Part shown: positions 55,383-64,000 of the stretch, in pieces
Numbering within the stretch: the stretch's first letter is position 1
Layout: each line of letters begins with the position of its first letter
Source of the DNA: Streptomyces huiliensis
Lineage (GTDB): Bacteria; Actinomycetota; Actinomycetes; Streptomycetales; Streptomycetaceae
Length of the DNA stretch: 64,000 nucleotides
Assembly: GCF_020037025.1 (NCBI RefSeq)
Contig: NZ_JAIQLH010000013.1
Coordinates: forward strand, 53,025-117,024
Direction of reading: 5' to 3'
Translations under genes and position numbers: made by a program
The notes under the pieces: model-generated
Told to the model about the DNA's origin: nothing
The model's input: the letters and a program-made list of their open reading frames with translations, nothing else
Database searches by the model: none

Positions 55383-56777
55383 TTATGGCGTCGTCGGTTT
55401 GCCGGAGGTGTAGAGCCACTTCTGGAAGAGAGGCGCCAGGTCCTTGCCCGCCACCTTGGTGCACAGGTCCGTGAAGTCCGTCGTGCGGACGTTGCCGTGG
55501 CGGTGGTCCGTCGTCCAGGTGCGGAGGATGGTGGAGAAGGTCGCGTCGCCCACCGTCTCGCGGAGTCTGTGGAGGGTCATCGCGCCTCGGTAGTAGACCG
55601 GGTCGCCTGAGACGTCCTCGGCGGACGGGGGCTTCGCGGGTGGGAAGGACCAGAGGTCGTCCGTCTTCGGGAGGGCGTAGTATTCGGCGAAGGTGTCGGC
55701 GGCGGTGGGGCCGGCGTGCTGTTCCTGCCAGAGCCACTCCGCGTAGGTGGCGAAGCCCTCGTTGAGCCACATGTCCTGCCAGGAGCCGGGGGTGACGGAG
55801 TCGCCGAACCACTGGTGGGCGATCTCGTGGACGAGGGAGATCTCGTCGGGGGCGTGGTTGAAGTAGGGGCGGGTCTGGGTCTCCAGGGCGTAGTCGATGG
55901 ACGGGCCCGAGCCGATCGTGGCGCCGGTGGAGGAGAAGGGGTACGGGCCGAAGAGGCGGGCGCCCCAGTCGGTGACGGCGGCGACCCAGGACGGGACGTC
56001 GGCGGCCCGCTGCGCCTGGGCGGTGTGGATGGCCACGGTCTGCGGGACCGTGCCGGCGGCGGTGCGGTCGAGGGTGAAGGAGCCGATGGCGACGGTCGCC
56101 AGGTAGCTGGCCATCGGCTCGGCGGTGTGCCAGGTGAAGGACGTCCGGCCGTTCGCCGTCTGCTGTTTGCTCAGTTCGCCGTTGGAAACGGCGGTCATGC
56201 CCTCGGGAACGCTGACCGTCAGGTCGTAGGCGGCCTTGTCCGACGGGTGGTGATTGCCGGGGAACCAGGCCATGGAGCCGTTGGGCTCGCCGAGCGCCAC
56301 GGCGCCGTCGGGCGTCTTGAGCCAGCCCTCCTGGGAACCGTCGGGGTCGGTGAGTGTCTCGGGGGCGCCGTGGTAGGTGACGACGGCGGTGAAGGCGGTG
56401 TCCGCGGCGAGTTCCTTCGCCGGGGTCAGCCGGAGCGCGTCCCCGGTGCGGGCGACCGTGGCCGGGGTGCCGTCGATCGTGGCGCCGTCGACCTGGAGGC
56501 CGTGGAAGTCGAGACTGAACGACGACAGGGCGCGGTCGGTGCGGGCGCCGATCTCGGCGGTGGCGGTGATTCCGCCGTCCTTCGGTTCGTACGTCAGTGA
56601 CAGGCCGTAGTGCTCCACCTGGTAGCCGCCGTTGCCCATGGCCGGGAACAGGGGGTCTCCGACGCCCTTGGCGCCGGCCGTGGCGGTGTCGGCGGGGCGG
56701 ACGACGGTCGTTCCGGCGGGGGCGCAGGCCGGCAGGAGGAGGCAAGGGAGGGCGCAGAGGAGAGAGGGGCGGCGCAT
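55383..56777 (-). CDS. Secreted M1-family metallopeptidase, probable lipoprotein
   Basis: The 464-residue peptidase has a lipoprotein-like signal ending LLPAC, an aminopeptidase-N-type N-terminal beta domain, and the gluzincin site HEIAHQWF with the third zinc ligand in NEGFATYAEW. The exopeptidase GxMEN motif is replaced by the IDYALETQTRP region, as in other secreted actinobacterial M1 proteins. AAGGAG precedes the ATG. It is shorter than classical aminopeptidase N because the C-terminal helical domain is absent. Confidence 0.92.
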   Translation of the reverse strand: MRRPSLLCALPCLLLPACAPAGTTVVRPADTATAGAKGVGDPLFPAMGNGGYQVEHYGLSLTYEPKDGGITATAEIGARTDRALSSFSLDFHGLQVDGATIDGTPATVARTGDALRLTPAKELAADTAFTAVVTYHGAPETLTDPDGSQEGWLKTPDGAVALGEPNGSMAWFPGNHHPSDKAAYDLTVSVPEGMTAVSNGELSKQQTANGRTSFTWHTAEPMASYLATVAIGSFTLDRTAAGTVPQTVAIHTAQAQRAADVPSWVAAVTDWGARLFGPYPFSSTGATIGSGPSIDYALETQTRPYFNHAPDEISLVHEIAHQWFGDSVTPGSWQDMWLNEGFATYAEWLWQEQHAGPTAADTFAEYYALPKTDDLWSFPPAKPPSAEDVSGDPVYYRGAMTLHRLRETVGDATFSTILRTWTTDHRHGNVRTTDFTDLCTKVAGKDLAPLFQKWLYTSGKPTTP

Positions 56778-56981
56778 GGGCTGGCTCCTTCGGATCGCCG
56801 GCTCCCTGGATCTCCCGAAACATCCGGGCCGTCCTGATCCTCCGGTACTTCCGAAGATCACAGAGATCGTCCGCATCGTCGCAGATGTGCCGTCGGAGAG
56901 TGCGTATTGCACGTGCGTCAGGGTGGCGCTCACACCCTTCTGAGCTGCAATTCACCACATCTAGTGATTCCTTGGCCTTCA

Positions 56982-56996
56982 GTTGCGGATCGCAAC
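56982..56996. promoter_or_regulatory. Inverted repeat upstream of the GntR gene
   Basis: GTTGCG-GAT-CGCAAC is a perfect 6-bp dyad, with a further GTTGCGGA half-site at 57013-57020, between the divergent peptidase and GntR genes. It is a candidate site for the adjacent GntR protein. Confidence 0.5.
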
Positions 56997-57041
56997 GGTG
57001 AGTTGCCAAGCTGTTGCGGACCGTCAACCTTGGGAGTGGAC

Positions 57042-57794
57042 GTGGCATTCGGTGACCAGCCCGCATACCTGCGCGTCGCCGGCGATCTGCGCCAGAAGAT
57101 CGTCGCCGGAGAGCTGCCGCCGCACACCCGCCTGCCCTCCCAGGCGCGCATCCGCGAGCAGTACGGCGTCTCGGACACGGTGGCCCTGGAGGCGCGCAAG
57201 GTGTTGATGGCCGAGGGGCTGGTGGAGGGCCGGTCCGGGTCGGGCACCTACGTGCGGGAGCGGCCCGAGCGGCGGGCGGTGGTGCGTACGGGCTATCGGG
57301 CGGTGGGGGAGTCCTCGTCGTTCCGGCAGGAGCAGGCCGACCCCCGGGTCAAGGGCACCTGGGAGGCGCGCAGCGAGCAGGTGCCCGCCTCGCCCGGGGT
57401 CGCCGAGCGGCTGCGGATCGCGCCCGGCGACCGGGTGATGCGCACCGACTACCTGTTCCGCTGCGCCGGCGAGCCGGCGATGCTCTCCACCTCCTGGGAG
57501 CCGCTCGCCGTCACCGGGCGGACGCCGGTGATGCTCCCCGAGGAGGGGCCGCTGGCCGGTCGCGGGGTGGTCGAGCGGATGGCCGCCATCGACCTCGTGG
57601 TGGACAACGTCACCGAGGAGATCAGCGCCCGCCCGGGCCTGGCGCAGGAGACGCTGGCGCTGGGCGGGGTGCCGGGCCACTGTGTCCTCGTCGTCTCGCG
57701 GACGTACTTCGCGGGCGGGCGGGCGGTGGAGACGGCGGACGTGGTGATGCTCGCCGAGCGGCACCGGGTCGCGTACCACCTTCCGGTGAAGTAG
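57042..57794 (+). CDS. GntR-family regulator (HutC/UTRA subfamily)
   Basis: The 250-residue protein has an N-terminal GntR winged helix (YLRVAGDLRQKIVAGELPPH ... SQARIREQYGVSDTVALEA) and a C-terminal UTRA ligand domain (VMRTDYLFRCAGEPAMLSTS, TEEISARPGLAQETLAL). GTG 57042 has GGGAG upstream. It is divergent from the M1 peptidase; either that gene or the downstream permease could be its target. The ligand is unknown. Confidence 0.92.
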   Translation: MAFGDQPAYLRVAGDLRQKIVAGELPPHTRLPSQARIREQYGVSDTVALEARKVLMAEGLVEGRSGSGTYVRERPERRAVVRTGYRAVGESSSFRQEQADPRVKGTWEARSEQVPASPGVAERLRIAPGDRVMRTDYLFRCAGEPAMLSTSWEPLAVTGRTPVMLPEEGPLAGRGVVERMAAIDLVVDNVTEEISARPGLAQETLALGGVPGHCVLVVSRTYFAGGRAVETADVVMLAERHRVAYHLPVK

Positions 57795-58177
57795 CGGCGT
57801 CATGTGAGGTCGCGGCGTCATGTGAGGCTGTGCAGGTCACGGTGGGGTGGCGGAACCGCTCGGCCCCCTTTCGCGTACCAGTCCACAGTGACGTGGACGT
57901 GTCGTCCTCGTGAACGTTCGCGACGTCCGGCGGAACCGGCCCGCCGGTCAGAGGCGTGGCTGGAAAGAGCCCCTTACTCGCACTCCTTACTCGAGGGTAG
58001 GAAGTGTGCGGTACGCCCCGGTATACCCACATGTAAAGACCCGGTTTCCGGTGTTGCAAAACTCACATACCCCCTGGTCAGGGCCTTTTGGCGGAATCAA
58101 CTCGGCCAAATCGCTCGTACGATGGCGCGGTTTGTGTCCTGCTGTGGGGGAGTAAGAAAGAAAAGGAGAGCCGGGGC
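57795..58177. other. Intergenic leader of the amino-acid permease, with direct repeats
   Basis: No gene is visible. Two direct copies of CGGCGTCATGTGAGG lie at 57796-57826 right after the GntR stop. A probable -10 box, TACGAT (58118-58123), would give a leader of about 50 bases; AAAAGGAGAG is the ribosome site before the TTG start. Several short AT-rich dyads around 58020-58070 may bind regulators. Confidence 0.45.
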
Positions 58178-59830
58178 TTGAGTACCGAACAGGGTTCCCA
58201 CTCCAATTACCGCCGGACCCTAGGTCCGGTGGCCCTGACGGCCGTCGGCCTCGGGTCGATCATCGGCTCCGGCTGGCTCTTCGGTGCCCAGCGGGCCGCC
58301 GGCATCGCCGGTCCGGCGGCGATCCTCGCCTGGGTCATCGGCGCCGTCGTCGCGCTGACCATCGCCCTGACCTACAGCGAGCTGGGTGCGATGTTCCCGA
58401 AGGCCGGCGGCATGGTCCGCTACGGCCAGTACTCGCACGGCTCGCTCGCCGGCTACCTCGCCGCCTGGGCCAACTGGATCGCGATCGTCTCCGTCATCCC
58501 CGGCGAGGCGACCGCCTCCGTCCAGTACATGAGCTCCTGGAAGTGGAGCTGGGCCAAGGACCTGTACGACGGCAAGGAGCTCACCGGCGCCGGTGTGGCC
58601 CTCGCCAGCGTCCTGCTGGTCTTCTACTTCTTCCTGAACTGGTTCGCGATCACCCTGTTCGCGAAGACCAACAACCTGATCACGATCTTTAAGGTCGTCG
58701 TTCCGATCCTGACCGCCGGCGCCCTGATGTGGTCGCACTTCGACACGCACAACATCGAGGTGGCGGGCGGCTTCACGCCCAACGGCTGGAACGCGGTCTT
58801 CACCGCCGTGGCCACCTCCGGCATCGTCTGGGCGTACAACGGCTTCCAGTCCCCGCTGAACATGGCCGGGGAGGCCCGCAACCCGGGCAAGTCGCTGCCG
58901 AAGGCCGTCATCGGCTCGATCCTGATCGCGCTGGTCATCTACATCGCGCTGCAGGTCGCCTTCCTGATGGCCGTCCCCTCCGCCGACCTCGGCGACGGCT
59001 GGAGCGCCCTCACCTACAAGTCCCCGCTGGCCGACCTGGCCATCGCCTGGGGCCTGAACTGGCTGGCGATCGTCCTCTACGCGGACGCCTTCGTCTCCCC
59101 CTCCGGCACCGGCATGATCTACGCCGCGACCACCTCGCGCATGATCCACGGCGTCCAGGAGAACGGTCACCTGCCGGGCATCTTCGGCAAGGTCGACCCG
59201 AAGACCGGCGTGCCGCGTCCGGCCCTGCTGCTCAACCTGGTCATCGCCTTCCTCTTCCTCGCCGTCTTCCGCGGCTGGGGCTCGCTGGCCGAGATCGTCT
59301 CCATCGCGACCGTCATCTCGTACATCACCGGCCCCGTCGCCGTGATGTCGCTGCGCCGCATCGCCCCGGGCATCAACCGCCCGGTGAAGCTGCGCGCCAT
59401 GCCCGTCATCGCGCCCATCGCGATGGTCTTCGGCTCGCTCGTCCTCTACTGGGGCAAGTGGCCGCTCACCGGCAAGGTCATCCTGATCATGGCGGTCGGT
59501 CTGCCGATCTGGGCCTGGTACGAGCTGCGCAAGCCGTGGGCCGAGCTCAAGCCGCACCTCAAGGCCGGCGCCTGGATGGTGATGTACCTGCTGGTCATGG
59601 CCTTCGTCTCGTGGGCCGGCGGCAAGGACTACGGCGGCAAGGGCTACCTCGGCGACGGCTGGGACCTGCTGGTCGTCGCCCTGATCGGCCTGGCCTTCTA
59701 CGTGTGGGGCGTGCAGAGCGCCTGGCGCAACCCCACGCTGGTCGCCACCGAGAAGGAGATCGAGGAGATCGAGGGCATCGAGGCGGCGGAGGCGTCCGCG
59801 ACGGCGGCTCCGGAGACGTCCAAGGCGTAA
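58178..59830 (+). CDS. APC-family amino-acid permease
   Basis: The 550-residue transporter has twelve helices and clear APC motifs: VGLGSIIGSGWLFGAQRAAG in helix 1, LTYSELGAMFPKAGGMVRYG, and YNGFQSPLNMAGEARNP in helix 6. The helix-1 GSIIGSG and long helix 12 loop are like those of the aspartate/glutamate/proline group. The C-terminus is Glu/Ala-rich. The start is TTG, eight bases after AGGAGAG; ATG alternatives lie upstream of the likely transcription start. Confidence 0.92.
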   Translation: MSTEQGSHSNYRRTLGPVALTAVGLGSIIGSGWLFGAQRAAGIAGPAAILAWVIGAVVALTIALTYSELGAMFPKAGGMVRYGQYSHGSLAGYLAAWANWIAIVSVIPGEATASVQYMSSWKWSWAKDLYDGKELTGAGVALASVLLVFYFFLNWFAITLFAKTNNLITIFKVVVPILTAGALMWSHFDTHNIEVAGGFTPNGWNAVFTAVATSGIVWAYNGFQSPLNMAGEARNPGKSLPKAVIGSILIALVIYIALQVAFLMAVPSADLGDGWSALTYKSPLADLAIAWGLNWLAIVLYADAFVSPSGTGMIYAATTSRMIHGVQENGHLPGIFGKVDPKTGVPRPALLLNLVIAFLFLAVFRGWGSLAEIVSIATVISYITGPVAVMSLRRIAPGINRPVKLRAMPVIAPIAMVFGSLVLYWGKWPLTGKVILIMAVGLPIWAWYELRKPWAELKPHLKAGAWMVMYLLVMAFVSWAGGKDYGGKGYLGDGWDLLVVALIGLAFYVWGVQSAWRNPTLVATEKEIEEIEGIEAAEASATAAPETSKA

Positions 59831-59966
59831 CCCCACGCGTACGCGTGGCCGAATGCGCACCTCTTCGTGAAAACCCGTATCCGCTGCGTAAAGGTCGGGC
59901 GTACGCTCGGGCATATGCGGACTGCGGTTTCTTCCCGAAGGGTGCGACGGCGGAGGGGCAGGGGCG

Positions 59967-60170
59967 ATGAGTGAGAGCGAACCGGTCCTGCCCTGGCTGG
60001 TGATCCGCCAGGACGACAACGGCAATCGCTACCGCGTCGGGCGGTACGCCACCAGGACGGAGGCGGAGCGCGTCGCCGACCGCCTGGACGAGAACCTTGA
60101 CGGGGCCCGCGACAAAAGGGGCCACCACAAGCAGCTCTACATAGTCGAACGCGTGCGGGTGGCCCCCTGA
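59967..60170 (+). CDS. Small SPOR-like protein
   Basis: The 67-residue protein is soluble, with LPWLVIRQDDNGNRYRVGRY and a helix (RTEAERVADRLDE) followed by LYIVERV, the beta-alpha-beta pattern named SPOR-like in Streptomyces annotations. It has no signal peptide, so it does not bind extracellular peptidoglycan in the usual way. GGAGGGG lies upstream of the ATG. Confidence 0.75.
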   Translation: MSESEPVLPWLVIRQDDNGNRYRVGRYATRTEAERVADRLDENLDGARDKRGHHKQLYIVERVRVAP

Positions 60171-60186
60171 CCGGGGGGCCACCCGC
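60155..60186 (+). terminator. Terminator overlapping the SPOR-like gene stop codon
   Basis: GCGGGTGGCCCC pairs perfectly with GGGGCCACCCGC; the TGA stop lies in the loop, so ribosomes finishing the gene would disrupt the hairpin. Confidence 0.7.
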
Positions 60187-60267
60187 GGCCGTACCCGGAG
60201 CCGTCCGCGGCCCTACTCGGAGTCACCCGCGGCGGTATCCGGAGTCATCCGCGGCCGTACCCCGCGT
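60180..60267. repeat. Four 22-bp tandem repeats
   Basis: Four contiguous units of the form c-ccgcggccgtacccggagt, each exactly 22 bp, differ at two to five positions. They lie in the 274-bp gap after the SPOR-like gene with no open frame of their own. Function is unknown. Confidence 0.85.
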
Positions 60268-60444
60268 CCGAACGCGCCGGTAGCGGCCCGGCGCGCCCCC
60301 TCGCCGGCCCCGCCGCCCCGCCGTAGCCCGACTGCGGGCGGGAGCGATACACAGGCCCTCATACCGGGTATGTGCTGATTATTGGTCCCAAGCCGGGCAT
60401 TCCGGCCCGGCTGGGTCGCGTCAGCGGTCGGGGAAGTGGTCGGC

Positions 60445-60849
60445 GTGAGCGACAGCGCACTGGCATCGACGCCGGGATTCGCCGAATGGAGCTTCCCCGC
60501 CGAGGCCGGTGCGGTGCGCACCGCCCGTACGCTCGTCCGCGACACCCTGCTCTCCTGGGGCCTGGCGGACGTCACCGACGTCACCGTCCTCCTCGTGAGC
60601 GAGCTCGTCACCAACTCCCTGCGGCACGCCACCGGCCCCATCGGCGTCCGGATGTACTCCCGCGCCGGCCGCGTGCTCCAGGTCGAGGTCTCCGATCCGC
60701 TGCCCGATCCGCCCCGCGAACGCGTGGCCGAAGCCGACGACGAGGGCGGCCGCGGACTGCAGCTCGTCGCACTGGCGTCCCGTCGTTGGGGTACCCGCCG
60801 GGGTGACAACGGCAAGACGGTGTGGTTCGAACTGAGCTTGCCAGGTTAG
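60445..60849 (+). CDS. HATPase_c anti-sigma-type kinase domain protein
   Basis: The 134-residue protein is a single GHKL ATPase domain of the RsbW/SpoIIAB type: N-box LLVSELVTNSLRHA, EVSDPLPDPP, and the G-box EGGRGLQLVALAS followed by GNGKTVWFEL-like GDNGKTVWFEL. Such proteins bind sigma factors or anti-sigma antagonists. The PAS/SpoIIE phosphatase follows after 131 bp, so the two may form a partner-switch module. GTG was chosen with GGGGAAG upstream. Confidence 0.88.
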   Translation: MSDSALASTPGFAEWSFPAEAGAVRTARTLVRDTLLSWGLADVTDVTVLLVSELVTNSLRHATGPIGVRMYSRAGRVLQVEVSDPLPDPPRERVAEADDEGGRGLQLVALASRRWGTRRGDNGKTVWFELSLPG

Positions 60850-60980
60850 GAACCCGGGGAAGACCCATTGCGGGTCGAGACCGTGCTGTGATCGTGAAGT
60901 CCGTGTTCCGAGGGCCTCTCGTGCTGGATACTCGGCCTTCTGATGCCGGTGCGAGCACATGAGCCGGAGGGGACGGGCAC

Positions 60981-63641
60981 GTGAGCGAAAAGCCAGCGGG
61001 CGCTGAGGCGGGCAGCCCAGAGGGTAAGGACACCACCTCGATGTGGCAGAACAGCCCGCCCGGATCCCTCTACGACTACATTCGCGTGGCGTCGTTCTCG
61101 CTGGGACCCGACGGCCGGATCGAGCAGTGGAGCGAGCGCGCCACCGAGCTCTTCGGAATAACTCCGGGGCAGGCGGTCGGCCGGGATCCCCAGGACGTGT
61201 TCGCCGCCGCGCAGCAAGGGGTCCTCTTTTCGGGCGACCTGGGCGACCCGGGCGACTCGAGCGACTCGAATGACCCGGGCGACTCGAATGACCCGGGCGA
61301 CCACGGCGACCTGCCGCTCGGTGGAGGTGACGGCCCGGACGTCCGCGCCAGGACCGGCCTGGTCCCGTACCAGCGCGACGGGCGGCAGCAGGGCCTCGCC
61401 GAGATCTACGTGATGCCCAGCCGGAACGAGCGCGGCGAGCGCGCCGCGCTCTGCGTGGCCGTCGACGTCCGGGCGCTCCAGGGAATAGAGACCGACATCG
61501 CGGCGTCCGAAGCCGTTTTCGGCCAATCTCCCCTGGGCTTCTTCTTCTTCGGAACGGACCTGCGGCTGCTCCGCGTCAACGAGAGCTTCGCCCAGGCCCT
61601 CGGCCGTCCCGTGGCCTGGCACCGGGGGCGGAAGCCGCACGAGTTCCTGCCCCGCACGGAGGCCGAACGGCTGACGCTCGCCCTCCGCCAGGTCCTCGAC
61701 ACGGGCCGGCCGGTGGCCGATCTCCAGCTCATGGGACCGGTGCCCGGCAAGGCCGAACGCCGCCGCTGGTCGGTCTCGCTCTACCGGCTGCACGGCGGCA
61801 GCGGACGGCCCATCGGCGTGGCCGCCATCGCCACCGACGTCACCGGCCGCCGCCGGGCCGAACGGGAGGCCGCCGGCGTCCGGCGGAACCTGGCCCTGCT
61901 CAACGAGGCGAGCGCCCGCATCGGCACCTCCCTCGACCTGGAGACCACCGCCCGCGAACTGCTGGACGTGGCCGTCCCGCAGTTCTGCGACCTCGCCTCC
62001 GTCGACCTCTACCAGGGGCTGCTGGCCGGTGACGAGGCGCCGCCCGGCCTGGCCGACGGCAGCGCCGAGCTGCGCCGTGTCGCCTTCGCCAGCGCGGTGT
62101 CGGGCGCGCCGGTCGCCTCCGACGAGCCCGACGAGAAGGCCATTCAGGTCGGCGAGGTGCACCGGTACCCCTTCCACTCGCCGTGCGCCGGCGCCCTGCG
62201 CACCGCCCAGGTGCAGGCCGTCCCCGGCGGCGGCCGGGAGGGCGGGGACGCGCCCGAGCCGGGCGTGTCGGCGCAGTGCACGCTGGCCGTGCCGATGGTG
62301 GCCCGGGACACGGTGATGGGGCTGGTCCAGTTCACCCGCACCAAGGGCAGCGAGCCCTTCGGCGAGCGGGAGACGGCCGTCGCCGTGGAGCTGGCCTCGC
62401 GGGCGGCGGTCTGCATCGACAACGCCCGCCTCTACCGGCGCGAGCACGAGCGGGCCCTCATCCTCCAGCGCAGCCTGCTGCCTCCGGTCGACCCGGAGGC
62501 CGCCGGGCTGGAGATCGCCTGCCGCTATCTGCCCGGCAACGCGGCGACCGAGGTGGGCGGCGACTGGTTCGACGTCATCGAGTTGCCCGGCCACCGCACG
62601 GCCCTGGTCGTCGGCGACGTGATGGGCCGCGGCCTGCGGGCCGCCGTCGCCATGGGCGAACTCCGCACGGCCGTACGGACGCTGGCCATGCTGGACATGG
62701 AGCCGGCCGAGGTGCTGTCCGCCCTCGACGAGATCGCCCACGGCCTCGGCCGGCCCGGCGGCAAGCAGTCCGCTTCGCGCGGGGTGCGGGGGAGCGTCCG
62801 GCCCGCCGACCTCTCCGAGGTCTACCTCGCGACGTGCGTCTACGCGGTGTACGACCCCGTCACCCGGCGCTGTACGGTCGCCAACGCCGGGCACCTGCCG
62901 CCCGTCCTGGTCGAGGAGGGCAAGCCGGCGCGGCTGCTGGAGGTGCAGCCGGGGATGCCGCTCGGGGTGGGCGGGGAGCTGTTCGAGGAGACCGTCCTCG
63001 AACTGCCCGACGGGGCGTTGCTCGCCTTGTACACGGACGGTCTGGTCGAGTCCCGGGACCATCCGCTGGACGAGGGGCTCCAGGCGTTCCAGGACGCTCT
63101 GACGGATCCGGCCCGGCCGTTGGAGGACGTCTGCGATCACGTCCTGTCCGCCCTGGACACCCATCACGGCGAGGACGACATCGCTCTGCTGATGGCCCGG
63201 CTGCGGGGGCTGCCGCCCGGGCACGTCGGCGACTGGACGCTGCCTCCCGAGCCGCGGTCCGTCGCCCGGGCTCGGGAGCTCGCCCGGGAGATGCTGCCGC
63301 AGTGGGGGCTGGAGAGTCTGGTCGACACGACGGAGTTGCTGGTGAGTGAGCTGGTCACCAATGCGCTGCGGTACGGGGAGGGCGACATCCGGCTGCGGCT
63401 GCTGCTGGACCGGACGTTGGTGTGTGAGGTGTGGGACGCGGGGTCGGTGCAGCCTCGGCGGCGGCGGGCTCGGGACACGGATGAAGGCGGGCGTGGCCTG
63501 CAGCTTGTCGGGTTGCTCAGCGCGGCTTGGGGGAGCCGGCGGATTCCCCCGCAAGGGAAGACGGTGTGGTTTGAACTGGCGTTGCCGGATGGGGAGGCGG
63601 GGGCGCCCGATGCTGTTGAGGCTCTGATGAGCCTGTATTGA
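60981..63641 (+). CDS. PAS-GAF-SpoIIE phosphatase-HATPase regulator
   Basis: The 886-residue protein has two PAS domains (about 28-180 and 185-300), a GAF domain (about 310-490), a PP2C/SpoIIE phosphatase ([50 protein letters not shown]) and a C-terminal HATPase_c domain (LLVSELVTNALRYG, DEGGRGLQLVGLL). A Gly/Asp/Ser/Asn repeat (about 84-108) interrupts the first PAS. It should sense a signal and dephosphorylate an anti-sigma antagonist. GGAGGGG precedes the GTG. Its domain order matches the frameshifted gene at 33-35 kb apart from the extra PAS domains. Confidence 0.93.
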   Translation: MSEKPAGAEAGSPEGKDTTSMWQNSPPGSLYDYIRVASFSLGPDGRIEQWSERATELFGITPGQAVGRDPQDVFAAAQQGVLFSGDLGDPGDSSDSNDPGDSNDPGDHGDLPLGGGDGPDVRARTGLVPYQRDGRQQGLAEIYVMPSRNERGERAALCVAVDVRALQGIETDIAASEAVFGQSPLGFFFFGTDLRLLRVNESFAQALGRPVAWHRGRKPHEFLPRTEAERLTLALRQVLDTGRPVADLQLMGPVPGKAERRRWSVSLYRLHGGSGRPIGVAAIATDVTGRRRAEREAAGVRRNLALLNEASARIGTSLDLETTARELLDVAVPQFCDLASVDLYQGLLAGDEAPPGLADGSAELRRVAFASAVSGAPVASDEPDEKAIQVGEVHRYPFHSPCAGALRTAQVQAVPGGGREGGDAPEPGVSAQCTLAVPMVARDTVMGLVQFTRTKGSEPFGERETAVAVELASRAAVCIDNARLYRREHERALILQRSLLPPVDPEAAGLEIACRYLPGNAATEVGGDWFDVIELPGHRTALVVGDVMGRGLRAAVAMGELRTAVRTLAMLDMEPAEVLSALDEIAHGLGRPGGKQSASRGVRGSVRPADLSEVYLATCVYAVYDPVTRRCTVANAGHLPPVLVEEGKPARLLEVQPGMPLGVGGELFEETVLELPDGALLALYTDGLVESRDHPLDEGLQAFQDALTDPARPLEDVCDHVLSALDTHHGEDDIALLMARLRGLPPGHVGDWTLPPEPRSVARARELAREMLPQWGLESLVDTTELLVSELVTNALRYGEGDIRLRLLLDRTLVCEVWDAGSVQPRRRRARDTDEGGRGLQLVGLLSAAWGSRRIPPQGKTVWFELALPDGEAGAPDAVEALMSLY

Positions 63642-63861
63642 GCCCCGGACCCGCCCTTTCACCGTTTCTTTCAGGGGCGAGCCCCCGCACCCCCCTGAAA
63701 CCGCGCTCCGCGTGGTTGTCCTCAAACGCCGGACGGGCTGAAGTGCGCGCCCCGGGCGCGATATCCAGCCCGTCCGGCGTTTGAGGACGAGCGGCGGAGC
63801 CGCGACAAAGGGGGTCTGGGGCGCAGCCCCAGGAAGCGGCGAAGGGGTGGGACCGGGGCAC
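63642..63861. repeat. Long-inverted-repeat element, copy C
   Basis: This 220-bp copy resembles copy B: left arm ccgccctttcaccgtttctt, central arms cctcaaacgccggacgggct and agcccgtccggcgtttgagg around a gcgcgccccgggcgcg mini-hairpin, and right arm ggggtctggggcgcagcccc with the closing gggaccggggca. It begins at the stop codon of the phosphatase gene and ends two bases from the stop of the convergent gene. Confidence 0.88.
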
Positions 63862-63863
63862 CC

Positions 63864-64000
63864 TCACCGTTCCGGCGCCGCCAGACGCCCCCTCGTGGCG
63901 CCGCCTCCGAACGTGGCGGGGAGCAGGCCGGCCAGGACGATGCCGCCGAGCAGCGCTCCGCCCAGCGCCCGAGCCGGCCGCGCCGCGTCCGGCGCTTCGT
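63864..64000 (-). CDS. C-terminus of a membrane protein, cut by window edge
   Basis: The last 45 codons read EAPDAARPARALGGALLGG and then a hydrophobic IVLAGLLPATF helix and a basic tail ending in LAAPER and TGA. It is the end of an integral membrane protein, perhaps a transporter, but the family cannot be judged. The stop context TGAGGGTGCCCC is shared with the permease gene beside copy B of the inverted-repeat element. Confidence 0.55.
   Translation of the reverse strand, partial: EAPDAARPARALGGALLGGIVLAGLLPATFGGGATRGRLAAPER

Noticed and set aside
60180..60267. 22-bp repeats considered as a CRISPR array
   Set aside because: Units are contiguous with no unique spacers and there are no cas genes in the window.

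Overview
The window is about 72% G+C chromosomal DNA of a Streptomyces-type actinobacterium. Signs of this are strong G/C bias at third codon positions, frequent GTG and some TTG starts, several apparently leaderless promoters (TANNNT about 7 nt before the start codon), and markers such as a WhiB-like protein, SpoIIE-type phosphatases with HATPase domains, an ahpCD/oxyR pair and a 6C RNA. The gene order of the middle and right parts resembles, from memory, the core region of S. coelicolor that holds ahpCD-oxyR, fumarases, wblI, glpX, xseAB, ispH and ppgK.

Layout. 1-13.6 kb is a Tad/Flp (type IVc) pilus locus, all on the + strand apart from a truncated secreted-protein gene at the left edge and a DUF192 gene. 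It holds a zinc-ribbon protein, CpaB, a CpaE ATPase fused to a TadE-like pseudopilin, a second TadE, CpaF/TadA, TadB, TadC, a 53-residue Flp pilin, a TadG-like protein, a lipoprotein, an OmpA-domain protein, a secreted type I membrane protein and a prepilin peptidase. A 6C small RNA with its own terminator follows at about 13.9 kb.

14.3-23.2 kb holds an aldo/keto reductase, a cis-prenyltransferase, a PIN-PhoH protein, a secreted lytic transglycosylase, an AI-2E family membrane protein, and the peroxide-defence pair ahpC-ahpD divergent from oxyR. 23.2-29 kb holds a Uma2 nuclease-like gene, a PadR-controlled ABC exporter operon with a clear operator, and an SPFH protein coupled to a ribbon-helix-helix protein behind a perfect 16-bp palindrome. 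29-39.9 kb holds a class A penicillin-binding protein, a catalase, a SpoIIE-type phosphatase whose N-terminus is out of frame, a methyltransferase, a DUF402 protein, class II fumarase and a GDSL esterase with a ricin-type lectin domain.

40-53 kb is core metabolism and regulation: class I fumarase, a DUF1707 protein, WblI-like regulator, GlpX fructose-1,6-bisphosphatase, nitroreductase, exonuclease VII, an amino-acid permease, IspH, polyphosphate glucokinase and YchF. 53.1-55.4 kb is a decayed stretch where an SMP-30/gluconolactonase gene and an unknown gene are frameshifted and joined out of frame. 55.4-64 kb holds an M1 peptidase, a GntR regulator, a second permease, a SPOR protein, an anti-sigma-type kinase next to a large PAS/GAF/SpoIIE phosphatase, and the end of a membrane protein.

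Structure the genes do not explain: three copies of a roughly 180-220 bp long-inverted-repeat element (39.9, 47.7 and 63.7 kb), each ending within a few bases of stop codons; several in-frame and intergenic tandem repeats; and four apparent 1-nt indels in otherwise conserved reading frames.
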